A DNA stretch of 27,422 bases from DATJIG01 sp035493495. GTDB taxonomy: Bacteria; Pseudomonadota; Alphaproteobacteria; SMXQ01. Made by a program: the position numbers and the translations under genes. Position 1 is the stretch's first letter; the number at the start of each line of letters is the position of its first letter. The stretch is taken from NCBI GenBank assembly GCA_035493495.1, contig DATJIG010000024.1:1-27422 (forward strand), read 5' to 3'. Below are positions 8,931-16,864 of the stretch, one piece after another. Under the pieces are notes generated by a model that saw only the letters and a list, made by a program, of their open reading frames with translations, was not told where the DNA came from and searched no databases.

Positions 8931-10253
8931 ATGAGGGTATTTTTTCGTACCGCGTGCGCGGCGGCGGCGCTGGGGCTCGCCTGGCTGCCCGCCGCTCGAT
9001 CGGCGGACGTGACGTTCACCAAGCCGGTCCAGGTTCTGCTCGGCACCACCGCCGGCGGCGGCACCGACCTCGAGGCGCGACTCGTCGGCCAGCACATCGC
9101 CAAGTACCTGCCGGGCTCGCCACAGATCGTCTACCGCAACCTGCCGGGCGGCAACGGCATCAAGGCGATCACCTACTTCGTGAAGCAGGTGAAGCCCGAC
9201 GGTCAGACGGTGTTGTTCGCGTCGAACTCGCGCCTCAATCCGCTCAACGTGCGCAAGACAGAGGCCGACCTCGATCCCAGGCGCTTCATGATGGTCGGCG
9301 GCAGCGCATCCGACGGCACCATCGTGCTCGCGCGCAAGGACTCGCTCGCACGCATCACCGACCGGAACGCCCAGCCGGCGGTGATGGGATCGGTCGACGG
9401 CGGCAAGAGCGGCATCCAGATGATGGTGTGGGGCGCCGAGCTCCTCGGCTGGAACCTGCGCTGGGTGGTCGGCTACTCGGGGACCACGGCGACGATGATG
9501 GCGCTGCGCGCGGGCGAGATCGACCTCGCCTCGACCGGCAGCCTGTTTCAGATCAAGCCGCTGCTCGAGTCGGGACAGTTCGTCGCCTTCGCCCAGCTCG
9601 GCGACCGTGACGAGAGCGGAGCGATCGTTCCGCGGCCGCCGTTCGACGACGTGCCGCTGTTCCCGAAGATGATCGACGGCAAGCTCGACGCCAGGGCCGA
9701 GCAGGCGTTCCGCGCCTGGATGAACGCGCTGCAGGTGAACAAGTGGTTCGCGCTGCCGCCGAACACGCCCGAACCGATGGTGCAGGCGTGGCGCCTCGCT
9801 TATCAGAAGGCGGTGCAGGACCCCGGGTTCATCGCCGAGGTGCAGCGGCAGATCGACACCGACTGGCAGCCGATGAAGGGTGAGATCATCCAGGCGATTG
9901 CCAAGGAGCTGTCGGAAACGCCCAACGACGTGCTTCAGCTCATGGTCGACTACCGCAAGAAGCACGGCCTTCCGACCGACGAGCTGCGTTCGGTGGACGT
10001 CGCCGACGCGGGAAAAGATGCCAAGGCGGCAGGAAAGACCGAAAAGGTCACCATCGAGGCGGTCGAGGACGGCGGTCGGATTCTGAAGTTCCCGGTCTCG
10101 GGCAAGAGCGAGAGCGTCAAGGTCTCGAGCGGCCGCACCGTCATCATGGTGGCCGGCAAGGAGGGGCAACGCGGCGATCTTAAGGCCGGGCTCACGTGCG
10201 AGGTTACCTACGAGAAGAGCGGCGGCGACGCGGCCAAAGTCGATTGCCGATGA
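8931..10253 (+). CDS. TTT substrate-binding protein (Bug/TctC family) with extra C-terminal domain, copy 2
   Basis: 440-aa periplasmic binding protein. The signal peptide ends near residue 25 (RSA / D). Residues about 26-350 are a standard Bug protein (LLGTTAGGGTD, LPGSPQIVYRNLPGG, LGWNLRWVVGYSGT, KWFALPP), ending in KKHGLP where paralogues 1 and 3 stop or nearly stop. A charged linker (VADAGKDAKAAGKTEKV) leads to about 70 extra residues (roughly 370-440) rich in predicted strands, with SVKVSSGRTVIMVAGKEG and two cysteines (C423, C439) that could form a disulfide. The ATG at 8931 has GGGAGG 5 nt upstream; earlier in-frame starts lack a signal peptide directly after them. It is divergent from tctAB, and the next binding protein begins 11 bp after its stop. 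It probably feeds the same permease. The added domain is unexplained. Confidence 0.88.
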   Translation: MRVFFRTACAAAALGLAWLPAARSADVTFTKPVQVLLGTTAGGGTDLEARLVGQHIAKYLPGSPQIVYRNLPGGNGIKAITYFVKQVKPDGQTVLFASNSRLNPLNVRKTEADLDPRRFMMVGGSASDGTIVLARKDSLARITDRNAQPAVMGSVDGGKSGIQMMVWGAELLGWNLRWVVGYSGTTATMMALRAGEIDLASTGSLFQIKPLLESGQFVAFAQLGDRDESGAIVPRPPFDDVPLFPKMIDGKLDARAEQAFRAWMNALQVNKWFALPPNTPEPMVQAWRLAYQKAVQDPGFIAEVQRQIDTDWQPMKGEIIQAIAKELSETPNDVLQLMVDYRKKHGLPTDELRSVDVADAGKDAKAAGKTEKVTIEAVEDGGRILKFPVSGKSESVKVSSGRTVIMVAGKEGQRGDLKAGLTCEVTYEKSGGDAAKVDCR

Positions 10254-10264
10254 GGGATTCGACC

Positions 10265-11311
10265 ATGCGCACGCCGCTTTGTGCGGTTGCCGTCGTCGCG
10301 ATGCTTGCGACCGGCACCGCCCACGCCCAACCGGTTTCGTTTCAGGGCAAGACGCTCAGCCTCATCATCAACTCGAAGGCGGGCGGCGGCACCGACGCGG
10401 CGGCTCGCATGGCGGGGCAGGCGATGGCGAAGCATCTGCCCGGCAATCCGCAGATCGTGTTCCGCAACATCGCCGGCGGCGGCGGACTTCAGGCCAACAA
10501 CTACTTCACGAATCAGGTGAAGCCCGACGGACTCACGATCATCGCCGGCTCCCGCACCCAGATCAGCCCGACCAAACTGCGGTCGACGGGCGTCAAATAC
10601 GACCCGTCGAAGTACGAGTTCATCGGCGGCGATGCCAATCTCGGAACGGTGATGATGGTCCGTAACGAGGCGCTGCCGCGCCTCACCGATCCCAAGGCGC
10701 CGCCGATCGTCTACGGCGACATCGACGGCACGCGCTCGGGACTCCTCGTCAGTATGTGGGCGCGCGAATACCTCGGCTGGAATCTCCGCTGGGTGATCGG
10801 CTACTCGGGAACGCCCGCGATGCTGATGGCGCTGCAGAGCGGCGAGATCGACATGACCGCCAACCAGAACGCATTCCGCATCATGCCGATCCTCAAGAGC
10901 GGCAAGGTGAAAGGCGTCGCCCAGCTCGGCGTGCGCAACGACACGGGCGTGATCGAGTCCCGCGACGGGCTCGAGGACGTGCCGCTCTTGTCCGATCTGC
11001 TGAAGCCGAAGCTCGACGACAAGGCGCGTGACGCCTTCGAGCGCATCCAGGCCGACTTCCTCGTCAACAAGTGGTTCGCGCTGCCGCCGAAGACGCCCGC
11101 GCCGATGGTGCGGGCATGGCGCGCCGCCTACGCCGAGGCGATCAAGGATCCCGAGTATCTGCGGATCGCGGAGGCCGAGCTCGGAGACGACTTCCAGCCG
11201 ATCAGCGGCGAGCGGCTGGCCGAGATCGTCAATCAGCTCGTCGCGACCACCGACGAGGACCTCGCCTTCGTCGCCGATCTGCGCCGCAAGTACGACCTGC
11301 CGGTCCAGTAG
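10265..11311 (+). CDS. TTT substrate-binding protein (Bug/TctC family), copy 3
   Basis: 348-aa periplasmic binding protein with a signal peptide ending near residue 21 (AHA / Q). Bug motifs appear in order: FQGKTLSLIINSKAGGGTD, HLPGNPQIVFRNIAGGGG, LGWNLRWVIGYSGTPAMLMA, KWFALPPKTPAPMV, and a C-terminus ending RRKYDLPVQ. It is closest within the window to copies 1 and 2. The start at 10265 has GAGGG 8 nt upstream. An alternative ATG at 10250 overlaps the preceding stop (ATGA) and would add five residues before the same signal peptide. It is co-transcribed with copy 2. Its stop directly abuts the stop of the convergent DUF5985 gene with no gap. The ligand is probably an organic acid (family knowledge). 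Confidence 0.9.
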   Translation: MRTPLCAVAVVAMLATGTAHAQPVSFQGKTLSLIINSKAGGGTDAAARMAGQAMAKHLPGNPQIVFRNIAGGGGLQANNYFTNQVKPDGLTIIAGSRTQISPTKLRSTGVKYDPSKYEFIGGDANLGTVMMVRNEALPRLTDPKAPPIVYGDIDGTRSGLLVSMWAREYLGWNLRWVIGYSGTPAMLMALQSGEIDMTANQNAFRIMPILKSGKVKGVAQLGVRNDTGVIESRDGLEDVPLLSDLLKPKLDDKARDAFERIQADFLVNKWFALPPKTPAPMVRAWRAAYAEAIKDPEYLRIAEAELGDDFQPISGERLAEIVNQLVATTDEDLAFVADLRRKYDLPVQ

Positions 11312-11584
11312 TCACGCGGCCGGCCGGCGCTTCACCGACTTGGCGACGATCGCCGCGATCAGCAGCGCGAAGCCCGCGATCCTGAGCGCGTAGAACCAGC
11401 TCTGGTGCTCGCTCGGAACCCCGGACAGCGCGACCAATGCCTGGTTCGCCGCGAACAGCCAGAACGCCACGCCGAAGGCGATGAACAGGCGATCCCGGGT
11501 GCGCTGCCAGAAGCGCAGGAAGAACAGGCCGGAGACGAGGAATCCCATCGTCACCGTGCCGCTGATGAAGAGTTGCGCTTGCAT
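11312..11584 (-). CDS. DUF5985 family membrane protein, second copy
   Basis: 90-aa inner-membrane protein with three predicted membrane segments: roughly residues 5-24, 32-54 (FIAFGVAFWLFAANQALVAL) and 66-84. The tail is basic (KSVKRRPAA). The N-terminal GTVTMGFLVSGLFFLRFWQRTRDRLF is the DUF5985 pattern. Function is unknown. The ATG at 11584 overlaps the TGA of the upstream paralogue (TGATG), indicating translational coupling. It is the third gene of a compact minus-strand operon behind a winged-helix gene. The two DUF5985 proteins share layout and length but only modest sequence identity, suggesting a heteromeric membrane pair (inference). Confidence 0.82.
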   Translation of the reverse strand: MQAQLFISGTVTMGFLVSGLFFLRFWQRTRDRLFIAFGVAFWLFAANQALVALSGVPSEHQSWFYALRIAGFALLIAAIVAKSVKRRPAA

Positions 11585-11856
11585 CAGTCGACCTCCCAGA
11601 TGAAGCCGTAGAGCAGGGTTATGACGCCGGCGAGTGACGTGAGCAGCCGAAGCAGCGTCAGATCGATGCTGGTCGGCAGGACGAGGATGTCGATCACCAC
11701 GGCAAGATTGTTGAGCGCGAGGAACACGAAACATGCCGCGCTCCAGAGCAGCAGCCGCACGCGGTTGCGCCGGTAGCTTCGTATCAGCAGCCAGGCGCAC
11801 ACCGCGCTGGTGGCAAGGCAGAGGAGATAGATGACTGGTGGTGCCCAACCCCACAT
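11584..11856 (-). CDS. DUF5985 family membrane protein, first copy
   Basis: 90-aa inner-membrane protein beginning MWGWAPPVIYLLCLATSAVC. It has three hydrophobic segments (about residues 6-24, 34-56 and 66-86) separated by a basic loop (RSYRRNRVRL), and ends FIWEVD. The match to DUF5985 rests on length, layout and the position of the basic loop after helix 1. Function is unknown. It starts 4 bp after the winged-helix gene and overlaps the next gene by one base pattern (TGATG), so the three are certainly one operon. Such triples of a small winged-helix protein with two DUF5985 proteins recur, as I recall, in other proteobacteria. Confidence 0.8.
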   Translation of the reverse strand: MWGWAPPVIYLLCLATSAVCAWLLIRSYRRNRVRLLLWSAACFVFLALNNLAVVIDILVLPTSIDLTLLRLLTSLAGVITLLYGFIWEVD

Positions 11857-11860
11857 TGTC

Positions 11861-12232
11861 TTAATCCTTGAGTCGGAACGAGTTGGCGAAGATTTTGAGC
11901 TTGGCGTTCGGCGCCGTCAGGATGGCGCGGATCACCCAGGCCGGACGCACGACGTAGACCTCGAGCGTTCGCTGGGCGAGCTCGGCGACCGTGTCGGATG
12001 CCGCGTGAAATCGGACTACGTCATGTTCCGATACGGCGAGTCCCGCGGCCTCGAGAGCGGCGATCGCGGACCCGATCGCCGCTTCGCTGCCCCGCAGCTC
12101 TGAGATCAGGTCGGTCGCGCGCCACGCGCGCGCGCGCTCCCGGTGGAGAAGCCGGAGGACTTCGAGCGCCCAGACGGAGGGAAACGCGCCCTGTACGTAG
12201 GCGAAGATATCCTCGTCTGTCGGTGCCGCCAT
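11861..12232 (-). CDS. small winged-helix protein, probable regulator
   Basis: 123-aa cytosolic protein. Residues about 15-85 fit a winged helix: helix SVWALEVLRLLHRERARAW, helix-turn-helix ATDLISELRGSEAAIGSAIAAL, then the wing AGLAVSEHDVVRFHAA. The C-terminal 40 residues hold a helix (AWVIRAILTA) and end in FANSFRLKD, which looks like a family-specific tail. I took the ATG at 12232 rather than the TTG one codon earlier. It heads the operon with two DUF5985 membrane proteins 4 bp downstream. It probably regulates those genes or senses their state, but DNA binding is inferred only from the fold. Confidence 0.7.
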   Translation of the reverse strand: MAAPTDEDIFAYVQGAFPSVWALEVLRLLHRERARAWRATDLISELRGSEAAIGSAIAALEAAGLAVSEHDVVRFHAASDTVAELAQRTLEVYVVRPAWVIRAILTAPNAKLKIFANSFRLKD

Positions 12233-12419
12233 CAAGCTCGCTCAGCCAATTGAATCGCAGCCAACCTTAAGCATCGCGGAACACGCGGGGCAACCGACAA
12301 AATGTCCCCCGCGCTTCCGCTCGGTACGCCAGCGCCCACGAAATGTTGATTGGTCGCGCTGCGCTTGCGGACAGGTTGACTCTTAAGACCACGGCGGCGA
12401 GTCGCTAAGACAACCGCAC

Positions 12420-14426
12420 ATGGATATTGCCGTCAGCTTCCGGCGCCGCATTTCGAAAACGCGGCGCGTCCTCACTCTTTTCGCACTCCTAGTAACGTCG
12501 TGTGGCGGCGGAGGTCAACCCGTCGCGTTCGACACCGACGGCGGCGACGCCTGGACCTTCGAGAAACTGGTGGAGGGAACGGCAGACGCGAGCTGCGACG
12601 CGGTCATCGTCTCCACCACCGGCATCGCCATCACCGCTCAGCGCGAGGGCGACCGGTTCACCGCGCGCGTGCCGCTGTCCGAAGGCGACAACACGCTCTC
12701 GGCGGAATGTCGCCAGGGCGGCGTGGCGAGAGGCCGGACCGCGAACCAGCAATGGCATGTCCGCCTCAGGGATGTTCCCGCGGCCCATGTGCGCGCGCTG
12801 GTGCGGAGCACCGCGGTCACGCTGGACGGCGGTGCGACCGCGCGTTCGCCGGCCAAAGCGGCACCAATCGTTTCCTACGAGTGGCGCGCCCGCGAGGGAA
12901 ATCCGGCGCCGCTCGCGAACCTTCCCAAGTCGGGCAAGCGCATCTCGTTCGCCGCGCCGGCGGTGCCGGGCGACTACTACGTCACCCTTCGCGTGACCGA
13001 CGCGGCGGGACGCACCGACGAGAGCACGGCCATGTTCCGGGTGCGGGGCGGCAAGGCGATGGCGGTCGATCTTGCGCGCGATCACGCGGCGTGGATCGAC
13101 AACGCCGTGGTCTACGGCATCGCGCCGTTCTTCTTCGGATCGCACGGCTTCGACGATGTCACGCAGCGGCTCGATGATCTCGCCAGTCTCGGCGTCACCG
13201 TGCTCTGGCTGTCACCGGTCACCGCGGCGGCCCGCGACGACTATGGCTATGCCGTCGTCGATCACTTCCGACTCAGGAGCGATTTCGGTGACGAGGCTGC
13301 GTTCCGGCATCTGATCTCCGAGGCGCACGCGCGCGGCATGCGGGTGATCGCCGACTTCGTCACCAATCATCTGTCCGACCGGCATCCATATTACATCGAT
13401 GCGGACGCGCGCGGCAGGGCATCGCCTTATTACGACTTTTTCGCGCGCACCGCCGACAGCGGCGCCGCCAACTACTTCGACTGGAGCAATCTGAAGAACC
13501 TCAATTTCGACAATCCCGAGGTTCAGCGGATGATGATCGAGGCGAGCGTCCACTGGATCCGCGATTTCGACGTCGACGGTTTCCGCGTCGATGCCGCCTG
13601 GGGACCCCGGCGCCGCGCGCCCGAGTTCTGGCAGCGCTGGCGCGCCGAGCTCAAGCGCGTGAAGCCGGACCTGTTCCTGCTCGCCGAGGCAACGGCGCAG
13701 AACACCTATTATTTCCAGAATGGCTTCGACGCCGCCTACGACTGGAACGACCAGCTCGGCCACTGGGCATGGCAGGCGGCATTCGACGATCCCGCGCACA
13801 CGGCCGAGTTCCTGCGCGAGGCGATCGCGGACGATCCGCAGCCCGCGCGGGTGCTGCGCTTCATCGCCAACAACGACACCGGCCCGCGTTTCATCACCCG
13901 CTACGGCCTCGACCGCACGCGCGTTGCCGCCGCCATGCTGCTGACGTTGCCGGGCATCCCGGCGCTGTTCATGGGCGACGAGGTGGGGGCCGAGTTCGAG
14001 CCCTACCGCGAGCGCGTGCCGATCGACTGGCGCGACCCGCACGGTTTACGGCCGTGGTACCAGCGCCTGCTGGAGCTTCGCCGCGAATTGCCCGGCCTGC
14101 GCGGCCAGACCGTCCGCTGGATTGACACCGGCGGGGCCGACGGCGCCGACGTGCTCGCCTATATCCGGCCCGGATCGGCTCGCGACGGCGACCTCGTCGT
14201 TCTGCTGAACTACGGTGCGGAGTCGGCCAAGGTGCAGATCCCTGCCGAGTTCGCGCGCAAGGCGGCCGGGCGGCTGACGGACCAGATCGACTGCAGCGCG
14301 GCCGATCTGGCGAGCGACGGGACGCTGGAGTTGCCCGCCTACGGCGCCCGCATTCTCCGCCCGGGCGACCGCTGCGTCGGCCCCGACCGCGTCTCGGGTG
14401 CGGGGCCCGACGGACGAGAGGGTTAA
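12420..14426 (+). CDS. GH13 alpha-amylase-family lipoprotein
   Basis: 668-aa probable lipoprotein acting on alpha-glucans in the periplasm or outer envelope. A basic N-terminus and hydrophobic stretch end in the lipobox VTSC, followed by GGGG. Residues about 120-210 look like a PKD/cadherin-like beta-sandwich (SYEWRAREG, VTLRVTDAAGRTDES). The GH13 barrel starts near 220 (WIDNAVVYGIAPFFF). Conserved region I is ADFVTNHLS near 311; region II GFRVDAAW has nucleophile D391; region III LLAEAT has acid/base E423; region IV FIANNDT has D486. The usual histidine before that Asp is Asn485 here. A C-terminal beta domain (VLAYIRPGSA, LVVLLNY) is present. It is followed 57 bp later by a secreted hydrolase on the same strand. 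It could be an alpha-glucosidase, amylase or transglycosidase; the exact activity is uncertain. Confidence 0.88.
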   Translation: MDIAVSFRRRISKTRRVLTLFALLVTSCGGGGQPVAFDTDGGDAWTFEKLVEGTADASCDAVIVSTTGIAITAQREGDRFTARVPLSEGDNTLSAECRQGGVARGRTANQQWHVRLRDVPAAHVRALVRSTAVTLDGGATARSPAKAAPIVSYEWRAREGNPAPLANLPKSGKRISFAAPAVPGDYYVTLRVTDAAGRTDESTAMFRVRGGKAMAVDLARDHAAWIDNAVVYGIAPFFFGSHGFDDVTQRLDDLASLGVTVLWLSPVTAAARDDYGYAVVDHFRLRSDFGDEAAFRHLISEAHARGMRVIADFVTNHLSDRHPYYIDADARGRASPYYDFFARTADSGAANYFDWSNLKNLNFDNPEVQRMMIEASVHWIRDFDVDGFRVDAAWGPRRRAPEFWQRWRAELKRVKPDLFLLAEATAQNTYYFQNGFDAAYDWNDQLGHWAWQAAFDDPAHTAEFLREAIADDPQPARVLRFIANNDTGPRFITRYGLDRTRVAAAMLLTLPGIPALFMGDEVGAEFEPYRERVPIDWRDPHGLRPWYQRLLELRRELPGLRGQTVRWIDTGGADGADVLAYIRPGSARDGDLVVLLNYGAESAKVQIPAEFARKAAGRLTDQIDCSAADLASDGTLELPAYGARILRPGDRCVGPDRVSGAGPDGREG

Positions 14427-14483
14427 GCCCGGCCGCGCGCGGGTGTAAACTCGACATCGGATCATCCGCCGGGGCGCACCGTC

Positions 14484-15293
14484 ATGAAGCCTGTCGTCGC
14501 CGTCCTGACGCTTCTCGTTCTTCTCTGCGGCGGCGCCGCGTGGGGCGCGGACTCCTCCGCTGCTCCCGAGCGCCCGTCATGGATGTCGCTGTTCGGGGAG
14601 GTGCAGGCCGCCCTTGCACCACGTCCGCGCGACATCCCGCGCGATCTGAAGGACGCGCTTCCGGGCGATGGTCGCCCGGTGATCATCTTCCCGGCCTTCT
14701 TCGCCGGCGATTGGCAGACCGAGCCGCTGCGCGATTTTCTCACCGGCAAGGGTTATGCCGTCTACGGCTGGGATCTCGGTACCAACCTCGGGCCGACGGC
14801 GTTCACGCTGCGCGGCATGGTCCGCCGTCTCGACGAGGTCAGCGCCGCGAACCGCGGCGCCAGGGTGACGCTGATCGGCCACAGCCTCGGCGGCGTGCTG
14901 GCGCGCGAGCTGGCGAAGCTGCGGCCCGAGGCCGTGCGCCAGGTCATCGTGCTCGCGAGCCCGATCCACAAGCCGACGGCGAGCGTGCTCGAGCCGCTGT
15001 ACGAGGCGCTGTCGATCCTGCACGGCGGTGACGCCGAGCAGCTTTCGGAGCATCTGAACGATCCGCCGACGGTGCCGGTGACGGCGATCTACACGCGGAC
15101 CGACGGCGTCATCGCCTGGGAAAGTGCGCTCGAAACACCGGGGCCGCGCCGCGAGAACGTCGAAGTGGTCGGTCCGCACATGACGATGGCGCGCAACTTC
15201 GACGCGTGGCGCGTCATCGTCGACCGCCTGCGCCTCGGCGACGCATGGCGGCCCTACGGTCGCGCGGTCGAGCTGAAGCGCGTCGGGCTCTGA
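14484..15293 (+). CDS. secreted alpha/beta hydrolase, lipase-like
   Basis: 269-aa exported hydrolase. The signal peptide spans residues 1-21 (LLVLLCGGAAWGA). The alpha/beta fold begins at PVIIFPAFFAGD (about 65-76), an oxyanion-hole strand, followed by YAVYGWDLGTNLGP. The nucleophile elbow GHSLGG carries S134. The likely triad partners are D207 (YTRTDGVI) and H232 (VGPHMTMA). The layout is that of triacylglycerol-lipase or esterase-like proteins. The ATG at 14484 follows a moderate purine-rich site (CCGGGG). It lies 57 bp after the GH13 gene and is probably co-transcribed with it. It converges with the next minus-strand gene, 7 bp between stops. An ester or lipid substrate is likely, not proven. 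Confidence 0.82.
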   Translation: MKPVVAVLTLLVLLCGGAAWGADSSAAPERPSWMSLFGEVQAALAPRPRDIPRDLKDALPGDGRPVIIFPAFFAGDWQTEPLRDFLTGKGYAVYGWDLGTNLGPTAFTLRGMVRRLDEVSAANRGARVTLIGHSLGGVLARELAKLRPEAVRQVIVLASPIHKPTASVLEPLYEALSILHGGDAEQLSEHLNDPPTVPVTAIYTRTDGVIAWESALETPGPRRENVEVVGPHMTMARNFDAWRVIVDRLRLGDAWRPYGRAVELKRVGL

Positions 15294-15300
15294 CGGCGCG

Positions 15301-16344
15301 CTACGGCGTGCGCTTGAGCGCGCTCTTGGCGCGTTCGATCACCTCCGGCTTGTAAGCGAAGGTCTGCTTCAGCAGCGACGTGACCTCATCGGCGCCGACG
15401 AGATCGATGTCGGCCTGGACCTTCGCCGCGTCGGCGAGGAAGTCCCGGTCGGCGAGCGTCTTGGCAAAGGCGGTACGCAGTGCCTGGGCGCGATCGGCGG
15501 GCAGCGCCGGCGGCGCGAGGAACGGCCGCCCCAGAGTCTCGCGCGCGAGCAGGAGATCGAGCGCCTCGCGGTCGATCTCGCTCTTCGCGTAGTCGCGGAT
15601 CTTGGGCACGTTCGGCAGGTCGGACGGGTTCTTCGTGCCGGTGTGATAGATGACGTTGAGCTTGCGGTCGCGCACCCAGTCGGGGTGCGACGACTTGACC
15701 CCGGTCCACGCCCAGTAGGCGATGCCGTCGAGCTCGCCGCGCTCCATCGACAGCGCCGCGTTGGCGATGCCGGGGTAGCCGGGGATCACCTTGAACCTGG
15801 TGCCGACCAGCGTGTTGAGCGCGACCGGGATGATCTCGGAATCGGCGCCGGCGCCGGTGCCCGGCGAGATCATCTCGCGCGCCTTGACGTCGTCGACGGT
15901 CTTGAACGGCTGGGTGTGCCACGACACGCCGACCGAGACGTTGCGCGCCATGCTGCCGAGCCAGGTGAACTTCAGCGGATCAAACTCGACCTTCGATCCG
16001 CCGAGCAGCGGCTCGAAGGCGTTGCCGGGCGAGATCTCGCCGAACACGCTGCCGTCCTTGGGCGCGATGCCGTAGAGGTATTCGGTCGCCTTGAGTCCGC
16101 CGGCGCCGATCATGTTCTGCGGAACGAGCGTCGGGTTGCCGGGAATGAACCGGCCCATGTGGCGCGTGAGGAGGCGGGCGTAGACGTCGTAGGTCGTGCC
16201 CGGTCCCTGGAAGATGATCACGTTGACCGACCTGCCCTGATAGAACCTGGCGAGCGCGTCGGATTGCGCCTGGGCCGTCGCCGGATGGAGAAGGGCGAGC
16301 ACGCCGCCGCACGCGGCCAGAGCCGTCGTCAAAAACCTCGTCAC
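15301..16344 (-). CDS. Bug/TctC family periplasmic binding protein, copy 4
   Basis: 347-aa binding protein with a signal peptide ending near residue 26 (AQA / Q). It has FYQGRSVNVIIFQGPGTTYD in place of the AGGGTD loop, then RFIPGNPTLVPQNMIGAGGL, YLYGIAPKDGSVFG, and a PFLAPPALPADR segment near the C-terminus. It groups with copies 5 and 6, not with the three next to tctAB. The start is GTG at 16344, preceded by GGGAGG 5 nt upstream. The first helix of the signal peptide follows at once. It is the third gene of the ThDP enzyme, VOC and binding-protein unit. No membrane component is adjacent, so it must use one elsewhere (perhaps tctAB) or act as a sensor protein. The ligand is unknown. Confidence 0.88.
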   Translation of the reverse strand: MTRFLTTALAACGGVLALLHPATAQAQSDALARFYQGRSVNVIIFQGPGTTYDVYARLLTRHMGRFIPGNPTLVPQNMIGAGGLKATEYLYGIAPKDGSVFGEISPGNAFEPLLGGSKVEFDPLKFTWLGSMARNVSVGVSWHTQPFKTVDDVKAREMISPGTGAGADSEIIPVALNTLVGTRFKVIPGYPGIANAALSMERGELDGIAYWAWTGVKSSHPDWVRDRKLNVIYHTGTKNPSDLPNVPKIRDYAKSEIDREALDLLLARETLGRPFLAPPALPADRAQALRTAFAKTLADRDFLADAAKVQADIDLVGADEVTSLLKQTFAYKPEVIERAKSALKRTP

Positions 16345-16426
16345 CGATGCCTCCCGAGCCCAGGTTTTTGTTGAAGCGGCAGGACGCAGGGGCGGTTCTA
16401 CGCCTGCCGTCGACGCGAACGCGTGC

Positions 16427-16822
16427 TCAGTCGGTCTCTTCCGCCTTCACCTTGACGCGGTCGGGACGGATTTCGTCGAAACCGTTGACCGAAAGGTCGA
16501 AGTTGTTGCCGTCGGGATCGATGCAGCGGTACTCGGCGTAGTGACGATCGCCGGGCCGCTTCTTCGGCTTGCGGTAGCCGTGCTGCTCGAACTTCGCCGC
16601 GACCTCGTCGTTGTCGTCGACGAGGAAGCCGAAGTGGTTGAAGCCGCTCGGCTTGCCGTCGATCTTGTTGGTGTGGATCGACAGGTTCATGTAGCCGTCG
16701 GTCAGAGAGATGCCGCCGTTCGACGCGCGGTGCACGACTGTAAGACCCATCACGTCGACGTAGAACTTCGCCAGCCGTTCGGGATCGGTGGTGTTGAAGA
16801 CGATGTGGCGGATCTTCGCCAT
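16427..16822 (-). CDS. VOC family protein (glyoxalase/dioxygenase fold), left copy
   Basis: 131-aa cytosolic protein of the vicinal-oxygen-chelate superfamily, metal-dependent enzymes that act on diol, keto-acid or similar groups. It has two beta-alpha-beta-beta-beta modules. Probable metal ligands are H6 (IRHIVF), H63 (FNHFGFLVDD) and E97 (YAEYR). The last position, usually Glu in DPDGN-x-x-E, is D109 (DPDGNNFDL). The ATG at 16822 has AGGGAGG upstream. It lies 42 bp after the ThDP gene and 82 bp before the binding-protein gene. It aligns without gaps to the VOC protein at 19831 over about 116 residues, with roughly 47% identity counted by hand. An extradiol-type dioxygenase or an isomerase-like role in the same pathway is possible. 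Confidence 0.87.
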   Translation of the reverse strand: MAKIRHIVFNTTDPERLAKFYVDVMGLTVVHRASNGGISLTDGYMNLSIHTNKIDGKPSGFNHFGFLVDDNDEVAAKFEQHGYRKPKKRPGDRHYAEYRCIDPDGNNFDLSVNGFDEIRPDRVKVKAEETD

Positions 16823-16864
16823 GACATCCTCCCTAAACCTGTGTCGTGCCGAAGCGCCGACGCC

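Noticed and set aside
8802..10169. A 455-codon open frame on the minus strand
   Set aside because: It is the antisense shadow of the binding-protein gene at 8931-10253; it is rich in Arg, His and Leu and has no family resemblance.
12376..12404. TTGACT as a -35 box for the GH13 gene
   Set aside because: No acceptable -10 box lies 16-18 bp downstream, so I do not call a promoter.
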